DNA of 15,335 nucleotides from Spirochaetia bacterium UBA6919 (GCA_002450905.1 DKAT01000011.1:1-15335), one strand, 5' to 3'. Counted from the stretch's first letter, positions 7,369 through 15,275 are shown. Translations and numbers: made by a program. Notes: generated from the sequence alone by a model not told the origin.

Positions 7369-9012
7369 TTACTTTACCAAGTTTAACATATCTTTATTTA
7401 TTTTTAAATTATCGGAGCGGATGAATTCTTTAACGATATCAGACAGCGCCTTGACATCAGAGACCAGGGTGACATTCCCATCACTAAGAATAGTCCCTCC
7501 CCCAATACCTTTCACCTTGCCCAAATAACTCCCTAGTGTTTTAATGACAATTTCCTGGGAACCAATAACATCATCAACCAAGATACCAAATTGCCCCGAT
7601 GATACAGATAATTCTATTAAGTATAGATCATTTTTATTATTATCATAAGGCTGTTTATAAAGTTCTGCTAATCTAAATACAGGTAATGCTGAATTATTTT
7701 TCTCAATTACGTAATAATCCCCGAGAGATTGGAGTATATCCCTGTGAATTATTGTCGTTTCAATGATAGAACTGAATGGGATAGCATAGATAAGACCCTC
7801 TTCCCTTACAAGGAGCACCTGGATGATTGATAGAGTGAGGGGGAGTTTTAGTATGAATTTTGTTCCGATATCAGAAATAGCCTGGACTTCAACTGATCCA
7901 TTGAGGTGTTCGATATTTGTTTTCACAACATCGAGTCCGACTCCTCTTCCAGAGATATTACTTACAGATTGGGCAGTGGAAAATCCTGGTTCGAATATAT
8001 ATAGTAATATATCTTGTTCTGACAAGTGATTTAAACTTTCTTCAGAAGATAGTCCTTTATCAATAATCTTTTGACGGATTTTATTGTAATCAATTCCCCT
8101 TCCATCATCTTCTACTTCAATAACAATACCATTCCCATCGTTGTAGGCACGCATATTTATTTGTGCTGTTTCTGGTTTATTCTTTGCAATTCTTTCTTGT
8201 GGTGATTCGATGCCATGATCAATAGCATTTCTTATAAGGTGAGTCAGGGGATCGTTTATTTCTTCAATCAATGATTTATCTAATTTTGTGTCCTGACCGA
8301 TTAAATTTAATTCGATATTTTTATTAAATTGTTTTGAAAGATCGCGGACAATTTTAGGGTATTTTCTAAATAGAGTGGAGACTGGAAGCATTCTTATTCC
8401 CAGGGACAAGTCTCTTAGATTATTTGTGACGATACCAAGTTGCTTATTCGCTGTCTTGAGCTTATCATAGTCTCCCTTTAATGATTTATTTTCACTGACA
8501 ATTTTTGCAACATAAGTATCAATCTGGATTTTAATGCTGATGAGTTCACCAACCATATTTCCAAGATCCTCTGCCTTATCAAGATCGAGTCTTATAGATT
8601 CTTTTTGGATAGACTTTGAAACAGAGATATTACTTTCTTGTGCTTCAATATTTATTATCGGTTTCTCTGGTAATTTTCTTTCTTCAATAAAATTCTCGGT
8701 GTAGAGGGTGATTGAGAGTTTTTCTATATATTCTTTGAAGGGGAGTAATTTATTTTTTAATATTAATTTAAGGAGATCCTGATTATTTTTTGTAGCGATA
8801 TGAAATTGATAATTTCTTGTAATATGATCACCGTCTACCTGGGTTTCGAATATAGATGGCTTTGTAGTTAATATTTCTAGTTGATCTTCTGACTGGATGA
8901 GTTCTCTATATATGTCTACAATGATGATAGATGGGAAATCACAGGATTCTTTGAACAGTATAGTAATTATATATGCGTTATAATTTTCTTTATAATAATT
9001 GGATAAATCCAT
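7369..9012 (-). CDS. cheA: CheA-type histidine kinase lacking its HPt domain (P3-P4-P5)
   Basis: From the chosen ATG this is a 547-aa CheA. Residues 138-225 are the P3 dimerisation helices, ending LSLGIRMLPVS. P4, the ATPase, carries the N box HLIRNAIDHGIES (258-270), G1 DDGRGI (302-307), the F box IFEPGFST (339-346) and G2 GRGVGLDV (355-362). P5, from about 390 to 530, is the CheW-like regulatory domain. No H-x-x-K-G phosphotransfer domain exists anywhere in it. The first 115 residues are a divergent alpha/beta domain that could be a P2-like module. It therefore cannot autophosphorylate in the usual way and should act on the HPt-CheW protein encoded next. The start at 9012 is preferred over a TTG at 9048 because ACAGG sits 8 bases before the ATG, whereas the TTG has no well-placed ribosome binding site. 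Confidence 0.9.
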   Translation of the reverse strand: MDLSNYYKENYNAYIITILFKESCDFPSIIIVDIYRELIQSEDQLEILTTKPSIFETQVDGDHITRNYQFHIATKNNQDLLKLILKNKLLPFKEYIEKLSITLYTENFIEERKLPEKPIINIEAQESNISVSKSIQKESIRLDLDKAEDLGNMVGELISIKIQIDTYVAKIVSENKSLKGDYDKLKTANKQLGIVTNNLRDLSLGIRMLPVSTLFRKYPKIVRDLSKQFNKNIELNLIGQDTKLDKSLIEEINDPLTHLIRNAIDHGIESPQERIAKNKPETAQINMRAYNDGNGIVIEVEDDGRGIDYNKIRQKIIDKGLSSEESLNHLSEQDILLYIFEPGFSTAQSVSNISGRGVGLDVVKTNIEHLNGSVEVQAISDIGTKFILKLPLTLSIIQVLLVREEGLIYAIPFSSIIETTIIHRDILQSLGDYYVIEKNNSALPVFRLAELYKQPYDNNKNDLYLIELSVSSGQFGILVDDVIGSQEIVIKTLGSYLGKVKGIGGGTILSDGNVTLVSDVKALSDIVKEFIRSDNLKINKDMLNLVK

Positions 9013-9119
9013 TTGATTAACCTGTATTGATTGAATTGGAAGAATCAAATATTATATTTATAGCCCTGATTTGTTTATACAAAATTAAATGATACATAAT
9101 TGTAACCATTTTAAGGTAA

Positions 9120-11141
9120 TTAATGATTATACTTAGTAGGTAATTTTTTGTAATGTTCTTTAGGGAGAAGTTTAATATATTTAGATTCCTCAGTGCCATT
9201 TTTATCTATTTTATAAGTTTGGACAATTTTATTTAATTGTTCAGCTTGTGCTTGCAACTCATATGTACTGCTGGTCATTTCTTCTGCACTAGCACTTACT
9301 GACTGAGCTACGTTATTAACTTCTTCAGTAACAATTTGTATCTGTTCGCTATTACTCAATTGCTCTTCCATGGACTGGGCAATTTCTGAAATGGTGGATG
9401 AATTTTCCTCGATTGTTTTAACGATGGATTTCATTGTATCTACAATTATTTTAATGGAATTAAACATCTTATCAAATGAGTCTTCAACATTCTTAACAGT
9501 TTGGACTCCCTGATTTATTTGCTGGGTAGTATTTTTAATGATATTTTCTATTTCTTTAGTGGACTCAGCAGTGTTTGTGGCGAGTGATGAGATGGCTTCA
9601 GCAACTACAGCAAATCCTCTCCCATGATCCCCTGCTCTGGCTGCTTCTATAGCTGCATTGAGAGATAGTAATTTTGTTTGATCGGCGATATCATTAATTA
9701 CTTTCACGACTTCTCTTATCTGATCAGTACTTTTGCTGATGTTGTTCATTTCATCGACAGCTCGCTGCATAGTATCTTTATAGGTGTTCGCTTGTTCTAG
9801 ATAGCTTTGTGCTTCCTCCTGATGATCTAGTGCTATCACAAGGGATTTTTGACTATTTTCTTTAATTTTTAAAGTATGCTCAGATACCTGTTTTATAGAG
9901 GCTGAAAGCTCTTCAGTGGATGCAGTGGTTTGTTCTGCGCTAGCTGCCTGTTTTTGAGAACCATCAGATAGACTGGAAGCCATAGAATTTAATTGTTCAC
10001 TGCTGGACGCGAGGTTTTCGGATACATTTATGATTTCTTTGATATTTTCATTGAGACGGAGTATCATATTAGAAATTGCCCTCAACATATCACCCCTCTC
10101 ATCTTTGCTATTTATAGATACAGATACCGTAAGATCACCACTGGCAACATGATTAACAGCCACCAGAGCTTGTTTAAAAGGAGTTATAATATATTTAGCG
10201 AATACAATAGATAGGATAATAACCAATATTGTTATTATTGTAAGCCATAAAAAGAGTTTATTCATGTGAGCCGATAAAAAACTATATGCTTCGCTTTGGT
10301 GAATTTGGACAACAAGACCCCAGTTTGTGTTTTGTATATATTGAGTAGCAGAAAGAATAGAACTATTATCATAACTTTTAAGGTTTGGGTATAGTGAAAT
10401 TGACTTTGAAAGAGCCTTTGCCATGGGGGATTGATTTGAGACCTGGAGAGTGAGAGCTGAATTTTTGTTGAATCGTAGTGGAGTTAAGTAAACGGCAGTT
10501 CCATCAGGATTTTTTCTTGCAAGAAGAGTTTCACCTGTTTTTCCAAGCCCTGAATAATCTTTGACCAGATTGATTAAGTTACTAGCCTTAGATTCAATTA
10601 TAGCAACTCCAATTAATTTATTTTTCAATAATAATGGACCTGAAAGATAAATTACAAGGTCAGACTTGTTCGTAAGATATATGGAGTCTGCGGAATTTTC
10701 TTTTAATCCTTTTTTAAAGTACAAAGTATTGCTTAGGTCCTTACCGATTAAAGATTTGTTATTTGTAGATGCTATGACGATACCATCTTTGCTTGTTATA
10801 ATAAAATTATTAAATACTTTGCTTAGAGATTTTTGAGCACCATTCATAATTTTATTTACTGTTTTAAGTTGTTTATTTTGTTTATTATCTTCATCTTTTA
10901 AATATTTATCTAAACTAATTTTTAATTGTAAACGGCTTGTAAATGCTGACACTCGTTCAAGATTTTGATTTATCAACGTGATTACTCTATTTTTTTGGAG
11001 GGAAGCCACAGATTGGAGTTGATTATTAACTTGTTCGGTTAGACCTTCTTTTAGCTCCAAACGTCCTATTAATCCTATCATAATGATTGGTGTTAGTGAG
11101 ATAGCTAAAAAAATAATTATGATTTTATATATTAATTTCAT
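9120..11141 (-). CDS. methyl-accepting chemotaxis protein with dCache-type sensor
   Basis: From the chosen ATG this is a 673-aa transmembrane receptor. TM1 is at about 4-25 and TM2 at about 295-319. The periplasmic part between them resembles a double Cache domain: a distal lobe with IITSKDGIVIAST and a DLSNTLYFKKG segment, and a proximal lobe with GLGKTGETLLA and a closing TNWGLVVQIH strand. HAMP follows TM2 (about 319-371), then a long coiled-coil signalling domain whose hairpin tip holds LLSLNAAIEAARAGDHGRGF (491-510). After the tip the usual E-[IV]-[RS] reads A-I-S. There is no C-terminal CheR-tethering pentapeptide; the tail is lysine-rich. The start at 11141 is set by AAGGAA seven bases upstream. 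An extension to 11228 would add 29 unlikely residues. The ligand is not predictable. This is the only receptor in the locus and its likely first gene. Confidence 0.93.
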   Translation of the reverse strand: MKLIYKIIIIFLAISLTPIIMIGLIGRLELKEGLTEQVNNQLQSVASLQKNRVITLINQNLERVSAFTSRLQLKISLDKYLKDEDNKQNKQLKTVNKIMNGAQKSLSKVFNNFIITSKDGIVIASTNNKSLIGKDLSNTLYFKKGLKENSADSIYLTNKSDLVIYLSGPLLLKNKLIGVAIIESKASNLINLVKDYSGLGKTGETLLARKNPDGTAVYLTPLRFNKNSALTLQVSNQSPMAKALSKSISLYPNLKSYDNSSILSATQYIQNTNWGLVVQIHQSEAYSFLSAHMNKLFLWLTIITILVIILSIVFAKYIITPFKQALVAVNHVASGDLTVSVSINSKDERGDMLRAISNMILRLNENIKEIINVSENLASSSEQLNSMASSLSDGSQKQAASAEQTTASTEELSASIKQVSEHTLKIKENSQKSLVIALDHQEEAQSYLEQANTYKDTMQRAVDEMNNISKSTDQIREVVKVINDIADQTKLLSLNAAIEAARAGDHGRGFAVVAEAISSLATNTAESTKEIENIIKNTTQQINQGVQTVKNVEDSFDKMFNSIKIIVDTMKSIVKTIEENSSTISEIAQSMEEQLSNSEQIQIVTEEVNNVAQSVSASAEEMTSSTYELQAQAEQLNKIVQTYKIDKNGTEESKYIKLLPKEHYKKLPTKYNH

Positions 11142-11298
11142 GTTAATTTCCTTGTAATGAATAGATAATATAATTTTTATAATCAAATGATATATTATAA
11201 TTCTTATTTGAAATTTTACACAATCCAAATGAATTTAATAATCAATAATATAAAATTAATAATGTATAAATTATTTATAAAGATGTTTGTCATTCTAT

Positions 11299-11327
11299 AA
11301 TATAATTAAAACATAAATTGAAATCAA
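11299..11327 (-). promoter_or_regulatory. candidate sigma70 promoter of the MCP-cheA operon
   Basis: On the minus strand TTGATT (11322-11327) and TATATT (11299-11304) are 17 bases apart. Transcription would start near 11292, leaving an AT-rich leader of about 150 bases before the MCP ATG at 11141. I see no strong structure in that leader. The rest of the 235-base gap up to the rtcB stop has no convincing terminator for rtcB. Confidence 0.45.
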
Positions 11328-11376
11328 GAGTCAAATTGATTTTTTGAAAGTGTATTCAAGATTTTTAATAGACTAA

Positions 11377-12606
11377 TTATCCCTTGACACAAACAATTTG
11401 CTTTAAAGTATGGACAACCTCTACAAGGTCAGACTGAGCTTTCATCACATTATCAATGGATTTGTAGGCCATAGGGATTTCATCAATGACATTTTTATCC
11501 TTACGACATTCCACACCATTTGTTGAGCGAATTTGATCTTCTATAGAGTATCTCTTCTTAGCTTCGTTTCGTGACATCACTCTTCCTGCTCCATGACTAC
11601 AGCTATTAAAGCTTTCAGGATTACCCTTCCCTCTGACAATAAAAGATTTTGCCCCCATACTCCCTGGTATTATTCCCAGATATCCTTTATCAGCTTTGAT
11701 TGCACCCTTTCTCGTAATCCATACTTGTTTTCCGAAATGATACTCCTTTGCTACATAGTTATGATGACAATTAACAGCCTGATCGATGAGTTGAAATTCA
11801 GGTAGATCAGTGGATTTTTTAAGGGTATCAACGATATTTTCCATCATGAGTTGTCTATTATACCATGCGAAACTCTGTGCCCAATGTAATGCATCAATAT
11901 AGTCATCAAAATATTGTGAACCCTCTTTGAGATAGGATAAGTCTTTATCAGGGAGTTGAATGTGATGTCTTTCCATATCTTTTTTTGCTAATTCTATGAA
12001 ATATCTACCAATAAGATTACCAACACCTCTTGATCCGCTGTGGAGCATGATCCATAAGAACTCTTCTTCATCAATACATAGTTCTATAAAATGATTCCCA
12101 GTCCCCAGAGTACCCAATTGGTTTAGGTTATTTGATTTCTCAATTTTCGGATGTTTATGAACAATCTTCTGAAAACCATCTTTCAAGATATCCCAGTATC
12201 TAAACGACTTCTCAGGGATATTATACCATGATCCTTTATCCCGATTTATTCTTCCTAGTGTAATTCCATGGGGAACCGCCTTCTCAATTTCTTTTCTTAC
12301 TGCATGAAGATTATCCGGAAGTTTATCCGAAGTAATACTAGTCTTCATTGCCATCATACCACATCCTATATCAACACCTACAGAAGCAGGGATAATGGCA
12401 TCAATCGTAGGGATAATTGAACCTATTGTAGATCCAAGTCCAACGTGAACATCAGGCATTACCGCAAGCCATTTATAGATAAATGGGAGCGTTGCTGTAT
12501 TTCTTAACTGTTTTTTGGAATTATCATCAAAGGGTACTCCAATTGTCCAGGCTTTGATGGGAACACCTTTTTTTGTCTCAATGATTTCATAACCCTTGTT
12601 GGACAT
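11377..12606 (-). CDS. rtcB: RtcB RNA-splicing ligase
   Basis: This 409-aa protein is a full-length RtcB, the GTP- and Mn-dependent ligase that joins 2',3'-cyclic-phosphate (or 3'-phosphate) and 5'-hydroxyl RNA ends in tRNA splicing or RNA repair. Its length and motif order match the well-known E. coli protein. Visible motifs are MPDVHVGLGSTIG (50-62), SVGVDIGCGM (75-84, with metal ligands D79 and C82), LGTGNHFIE (167-175), LHSGSRGVG (188-196), the H281-H282-N283 triad, IPGSMGAKSFIVRG and SCSHGAGRVMSR (335-346), in which H338 is the expected guanylylated histidine. The ATG follows AAGGAA by about 6 bases. No archease, rtcA cyclase or sigma54-type rtcR gene lies beside it, unlike the E. coli rtcBA arrangement. 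It is transcribed away from the cupin gene. Confidence 0.97.
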   Translation of the reverse strand: MSNKGYEIIETKKGVPIKAWTIGVPFDDNSKKQLRNTATLPFIYKWLAVMPDVHVGLGSTIGSIIPTIDAIIPASVGVDIGCGMMAMKTSITSDKLPDNLHAVRKEIEKAVPHGITLGRINRDKGSWYNIPEKSFRYWDILKDGFQKIVHKHPKIEKSNNLNQLGTLGTGNHFIELCIDEEEFLWIMLHSGSRGVGNLIGRYFIELAKKDMERHHIQLPDKDLSYLKEGSQYFDDYIDALHWAQSFAWYNRQLMMENIVDTLKKSTDLPEFQLIDQAVNCHHNYVAKEYHFGKQVWITRKGAIKADKGYLGIIPGSMGAKSFIVRGKGNPESFNSCSHGAGRVMSRNEAKKRYSIEDQIRSTNGVECRKDKNVIDEIPMAYKSIDNVMKAQSDLVEVVHTLKQIVCVKG

Positions 12607-12651
12607 TATTGATTCCTTGTATAAATAAATATAAAATCAAATATTTAAAAA

Positions 12652-12740
12652 ATGTCATATATTTACAGACATAAATTTACTATATTCTAACGAATATTCA
12701 AGAAACAAGTATTGGAATTTGAAATGTCATTTTTATGTCA
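12652..12740. repeat. three ATGTCA copies in the rtcB/cupin divergent gap
   Basis: ATGTCA occurs at 12652-12657, 12724-12729 and 12735-12740, all in the same orientation. The last two start 11 bases apart, close to one helical turn. They flank the rtcB promoter candidate and precede the cupin gene. They may be regulator half-sites, but short AT-rich words recur by chance. Confidence 0.3.
12679..12708 (-). promoter_or_regulatory. candidate rtcB promoter with internal dyad
   Basis: On the minus strand TTGTTT (12703-12708) and TATAGT (12679-12684) are 18 bases apart. Transcription would start near 12672, about 66 bases before the rtcB ATG at 12606. A dyad, ATATTC-N4-GAATAT (12682-12697), lies between the two elements and overlaps the -10, as a repressor site would. 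Confidence 0.35.
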
Positions 12741-12787
12741 ATACTCAATAGAAACTTATAAAAACATTGATACTACATGGATAAATA

Positions 12788-13099
12788 ATGACTGATTTTG
12801 TAATTGATTTTAATATGATACCCTGGGAAACTCCAGTTACTGGATTGCGGATGAAATATAAGATTATAGATAACAGAAAAATACGATTGGCCGAATTCTC
12901 AAAAGACTTTGTAGAAAATGATTGGTGTTTAAAAGGACATATAGGCTATGTATTAGAGGGATCAATAGAAGTAAATATAGATGGAAAGCCTCAGCTATTC
13001 AAAACAAAGGAGGGAATATTTATTCCAAAAGGTTTAAGACACAAGCATATAAGAACACTGGAAACAGCATTACTTTTTCTGGTGGAGGACGATCTTTGA
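12788..13099 (+). CDS. small single-domain cupin protein
   Basis: This 103-aa protein is a compact cupin beta-barrel. Motif 1 is recognisable in KGHIGYVLEGSIEVNIDGK (about 49-67), with H51 and E58 as possible metal ligands, though the second histidine of the usual HxH is replaced (H-I-G). Motif 2 is EGIFIPKGLRHKHI (about 77-90), with the P-x-G-x-x-H pattern complete. Cupins of this size range from metalloenzymes such as dioxygenases and isomerases to plain small-molecule binding proteins, so no reaction is assigned. The gene is one of only two on the plus strand. It diverges from rtcB across a 181-base gap and converges on mutL, whose stop is 23 bases beyond its own. Its ribosome binding site (TGGA, about 8 bases upstream) is weak. 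Confidence 0.8.
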   Translation: MTDFVIDFNMIPWETPVTGLRMKYKIIDNRKIRLAEFSKDFVENDWCLKGHIGYVLEGSIEVNIDGKPQLFKTKEGIFIPKGLRHKHIRTLETALLFLVEDDL

Positions 13100-13122
13100 T
13101 TATATCATAAATCGATTACTTG

Positions 13123-14856
13123 TTATTTCTTCCGTAGAAAAAAATGTTCTATTTCCGATTTACTGATTCGAAGGGCTGTGGGTCTTCCATGAGGACAGGC
13201 AAATGGGTTTGGGTATTGTTCCAGTTCATTAATAAGAGAAATCACTTCTTCTATTTTTAAATTATCGCCACTTTTAACAGAGGATCGACAAGCATTCATT
13301 TTGAGGGATTCTTCAAGAAACTCAAGAATACTGGGTAGTGTATCTTCATCTAAAATCTTATCAATCAAATAATCTAGAACTTGTTTCGATTCCTCAAACG
13401 ACAGGAAATTAGGAATAGCATGCACTATAAAAGTATAGTCTCCAAAAGGATTTAACTCGAATCCCAGGTGTAGTAATTGTTCTAATTGACTGGTTACAAG
13501 ATTATAATCTCCCTTGGAAATCTCTATAACAAAGGATGTGATAAGGGGATGGGATGGGATGTTATCATTAATTTTTGATTTCAATTTTTCGTATTGTAAA
13601 CGTTCATGGGCGGCATGCTGGTCTATTAATAACAGTTCATCTTCCCTTTGAATCAGGATATATGTATTAAAAAGGGATCCAATAACATGATAATTGTTTT
13701 TAGATGACGAGTCATTTGAAATTTCTATTTTAGGATCAATTACTGTTTTATTTTTTTGAAAAATAATATTTTGTGAATGGGGCAAATTAGGTTGTTTATT
13801 TTCGTTTTGTTTGTAAAAGGTATGAATGGAATTCTTTAAAGAATTATTAATCTCAATTTGAGGGATTGATGATTGGTTTTGTATATTATTTTTTATCAAT
13901 TGATAAATTGCATGATGGATAGCCTGTTCATTGAGGAGTTTAATTTCTTTTTTTGTCGGGTGGATATTGACATCAATAAGTTGGGGAGAGATTTGTATAA
14001 AAATGAATGTAATGGGGTGTTGGCCTATAGGAGTAATAGTTTCATAGGCTGAGTTAATCGCATGAGATATACTGGGGGAGAATACAGGTCTATTATTTAC
14101 AAATGTTAATTGATAATGCTTTGTTGTTTTAAAATAATTTGGTTCAGAGATATACCCTTTGATACTGAAGATACCATAATCCTGATTGATTTCCAGAAGA
14201 TGTTTTGTAAGGTCATCATTATAAAATTCCCTTATACGATCCAGGATATTTTGATTTTTTTTTAGATTATAGATTTGTTTCCCATTGTGGTAGAGAGAAA
14301 AACCCTTTTCATAATTGGCTATAGCCTTATGAATAAATATATCTTTGATGTGTTTAAATTCTGAAGATTCTGATCTTAGAGATTTTTGCCTAACAGGAAT
14401 ATTATAAAATATATTTTTAATTAAAATATTAGTCCCTAGATTTGCAGCAGTTTTTCTTTCGTCAATAAGCTCTCCCCCTTTGATAATAATTGAATTCCCA
14501 ATTTCATCGTCTTTAGTTCGTGATATGATCTCCATTTCAGAGATAATAGATATTGCATTAAGTGCTTCACCACGAAATCCCATTGAAACAATTTGATAAA
14601 TATCATCAAAATGAGAGATTTTGCTTGTTGTATGCTTGTGATAACAGATCCTGAGATCATCTATTGACATACCAAAACCATTATCCCTTATTTGTATGAG
14701 TTTTTTACCTCCATCAGCAATTGTAACATCGATTTGATCAGCCTCTGAATCGATGGCATTATCTAATAATTCTCTCACAACAGAAGCTGGTCTGTCTATT
14801 ACTTCTCCAGCAGATATTTTTTCATAAGTTTGTTTTGAAAGGTATTGAATTTTCAT
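13123..14856 (-). CDS. mutL: DNA mismatch repair protein MutL (endonuclease-type)
   Basis: This 577-aa protein is a complete MutL. The N-terminal GHKL ATPase shows ISAGEVIDRPASVVRELLDN (14-33) with catalytic E29 and N33, DNGFGMS (58-64), HTTSKI (75-80) and GFRGEAL (93-99), then the transducer domain. A low-complexity N/Q/S-rich linker (about 320-388) joins the C-terminal domain. There the endonuclease signature DQHAAHERLQYE (412-423) is intact, with ACRSSVKSGD (522-531) and CPHGRPT (554-560). This is therefore the nicking type of MutL, as in most bacteria lacking MutH, which cuts the strand to be repaired after MutS finds a mismatch. The ATG fits the family N-terminus but has no visible Shine-Dalgarno sequence. 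The mutS gene is not next to it. Confidence 0.97.
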   Translation of the reverse strand: MKIQYLSKQTYEKISAGEVIDRPASVVRELLDNAIDSEADQIDVTIADGGKKLIQIRDNGFGMSIDDLRICYHKHTTSKISHFDDIYQIVSMGFRGEALNAISIISEMEIISRTKDDEIGNSIIIKGGELIDERKTAANLGTNILIKNIFYNIPVRQKSLRSESSEFKHIKDIFIHKAIANYEKGFSLYHNGKQIYNLKKNQNILDRIREFYNDDLTKHLLEINQDYGIFSIKGYISEPNYFKTTKHYQLTFVNNRPVFSPSISHAINSAYETITPIGQHPITFIFIQISPQLIDVNIHPTKKEIKLLNEQAIHHAIYQLIKNNIQNQSSIPQIEINNSLKNSIHTFYKQNENKQPNLPHSQNIIFQKNKTVIDPKIEISNDSSSKNNYHVIGSLFNTYILIQREDELLLIDQHAAHERLQYEKLKSKINDNIPSHPLITSFVIEISKGDYNLVTSQLEQLLHLGFELNPFGDYTFIVHAIPNFLSFEESKQVLDYLIDKILDEDTLPSILEFLEESLKMNACRSSVKSGDNLKIEEVISLINELEQYPNPFACPHGRPTALRISKSEIEHFFLRKK

Positions 14857-14888
14857 GAAATATATTATCGGACATTTGGATATAATAC

Positions 14889-14916
14889 TCTATATTGTAT
14901 ATAATTTATTGTACAA
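14889..14916 (-). promoter_or_regulatory. candidate mutL promoter
   Basis: On the minus strand TTGTAC (14911-14916) precedes TATAGA (14889-14894) by 16 bases. Transcription would start near 14882, giving a leader of only about 26 bases with no ribosome binding site. Both elements lie within or touch the inverted repeat at 14892-14919. Confidence 0.4.
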
Positions 14917-14919
14917 TAT
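14892..14919. repeat. 8-bp inverted repeat across the mutL promoter
   Basis: ATATTGTA (14892-14899) and TACAATAT (14912-14919) are exact reverse complements separated by 12 bases. The right arm is part of a second, perfect 10-bp palindrome, ATTGTACAAT (14908-14917). The pair lies on the -35 and -10 candidates of mutL, a placement typical of a repressor operator. The same gap serves the divergent 75-aa gene. Confidence 0.4.
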
Positions 14920-15043
14920 CTGGTTTTGAGATTATTGGATGAGAAATATCTTTAAATAAAATGTAAATAATTATAAAATTGAAATGATTTTTTGAATAAT
15001 GGTGTTATTATTATAGTCAAGAAAATATGTTTAGGGTATTTGT

Positions 15044-15271
15044 ATGATTTGTGAATATTGTAATTTATACACTCCCCATTCACTTCAGAAAATTAATAAT
15101 CTTATCCCTGAAATTAAAAAGAAATTTATGCTGAATAATGTGGAGTTTGTCTGTAGTCATTGTTACGAGAAATTTAAAATGGCAGAGCAATGGCATGTCA
15201 AGACACAGATAATTTATTCTGCCAAAAATAGGGAAATTTCTAAGAAATTACTTAACAGGTTGCATTCGTAA
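15044..15271 (+). CDS. small two-CxxC (zinc-ribbon-like) protein of unknown function
   Basis: This 75-aa protein begins MICEYC and carries a second pair, CSHC, at 37-40. The two CxxC knuckles are about 30 residues apart, which fits a small zinc-binding fold. Between them lies a lysine-rich helix (about 15-30), and after them a basic, helical tail (about 45-75) ending KKLLNRLHS. The net charge is positive, so nucleic-acid or protein binding is plausible but not shown. I do not recognise a family. It looks real: TTAGGG sits 7 bases before the ATG, the gene has a full set of conserved-looking cysteines, and a strong stem-loop follows the stop codon. It diverges from mutL, and both may respond to the inverted repeat in the 187-base gap between them. 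Confidence 0.65.
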   Translation: MICEYCNLYTPHSLQKINNLIPEIKKKFMLNNVEFVCSHCYEKFKMAEQWHVKTQIIYSAKNREISKKLLNRLHS

Positions 15272-15275
15272 TTTT

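Noticed and set aside
9013..9048. Upstream TTG start for CheA adding 12 residues
   Set aside because: No ribosome binding site at the right distance. The ATG at 9012 has ACAGG 8 bases upstream.
9013..9119. Possible separate promoter for cheA in the gap after the MCP gene
   Set aside because: A/T-rich words resembling -10 elements occur, but no -35 stands at 16-18 bases.
11142..11228. Upstream start for the MCP adding 29 residues
   Set aside because: The extension is AT-driven and unlike a receptor N-terminus. AAGGAA supports the ATG at 11141, which opens directly into TM1.
11344..11365. Hairpin TTGAA/TTCAA followed by GATTTTT downstream of rtcB
   Set aside because: The T-run lies on the plus strand, where no gene ends. 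It has the wrong direction for rtcB.
12922..13110. Plus-strand reading frame of 62 codons
   Set aside because: It lies inside the cupin gene in another frame and shows no domain.
13100..13122. Bidirectional terminator between cupin and mutL
   Set aside because: Only a 4-bp stem can be drawn in the 23-base gap, with no T-run.
14436..14660. Minus-strand reading frame of 74 codons
   Set aside because: It is a shadow within the mutL ATPase region, where conserved MutL motifs fix the true frame.
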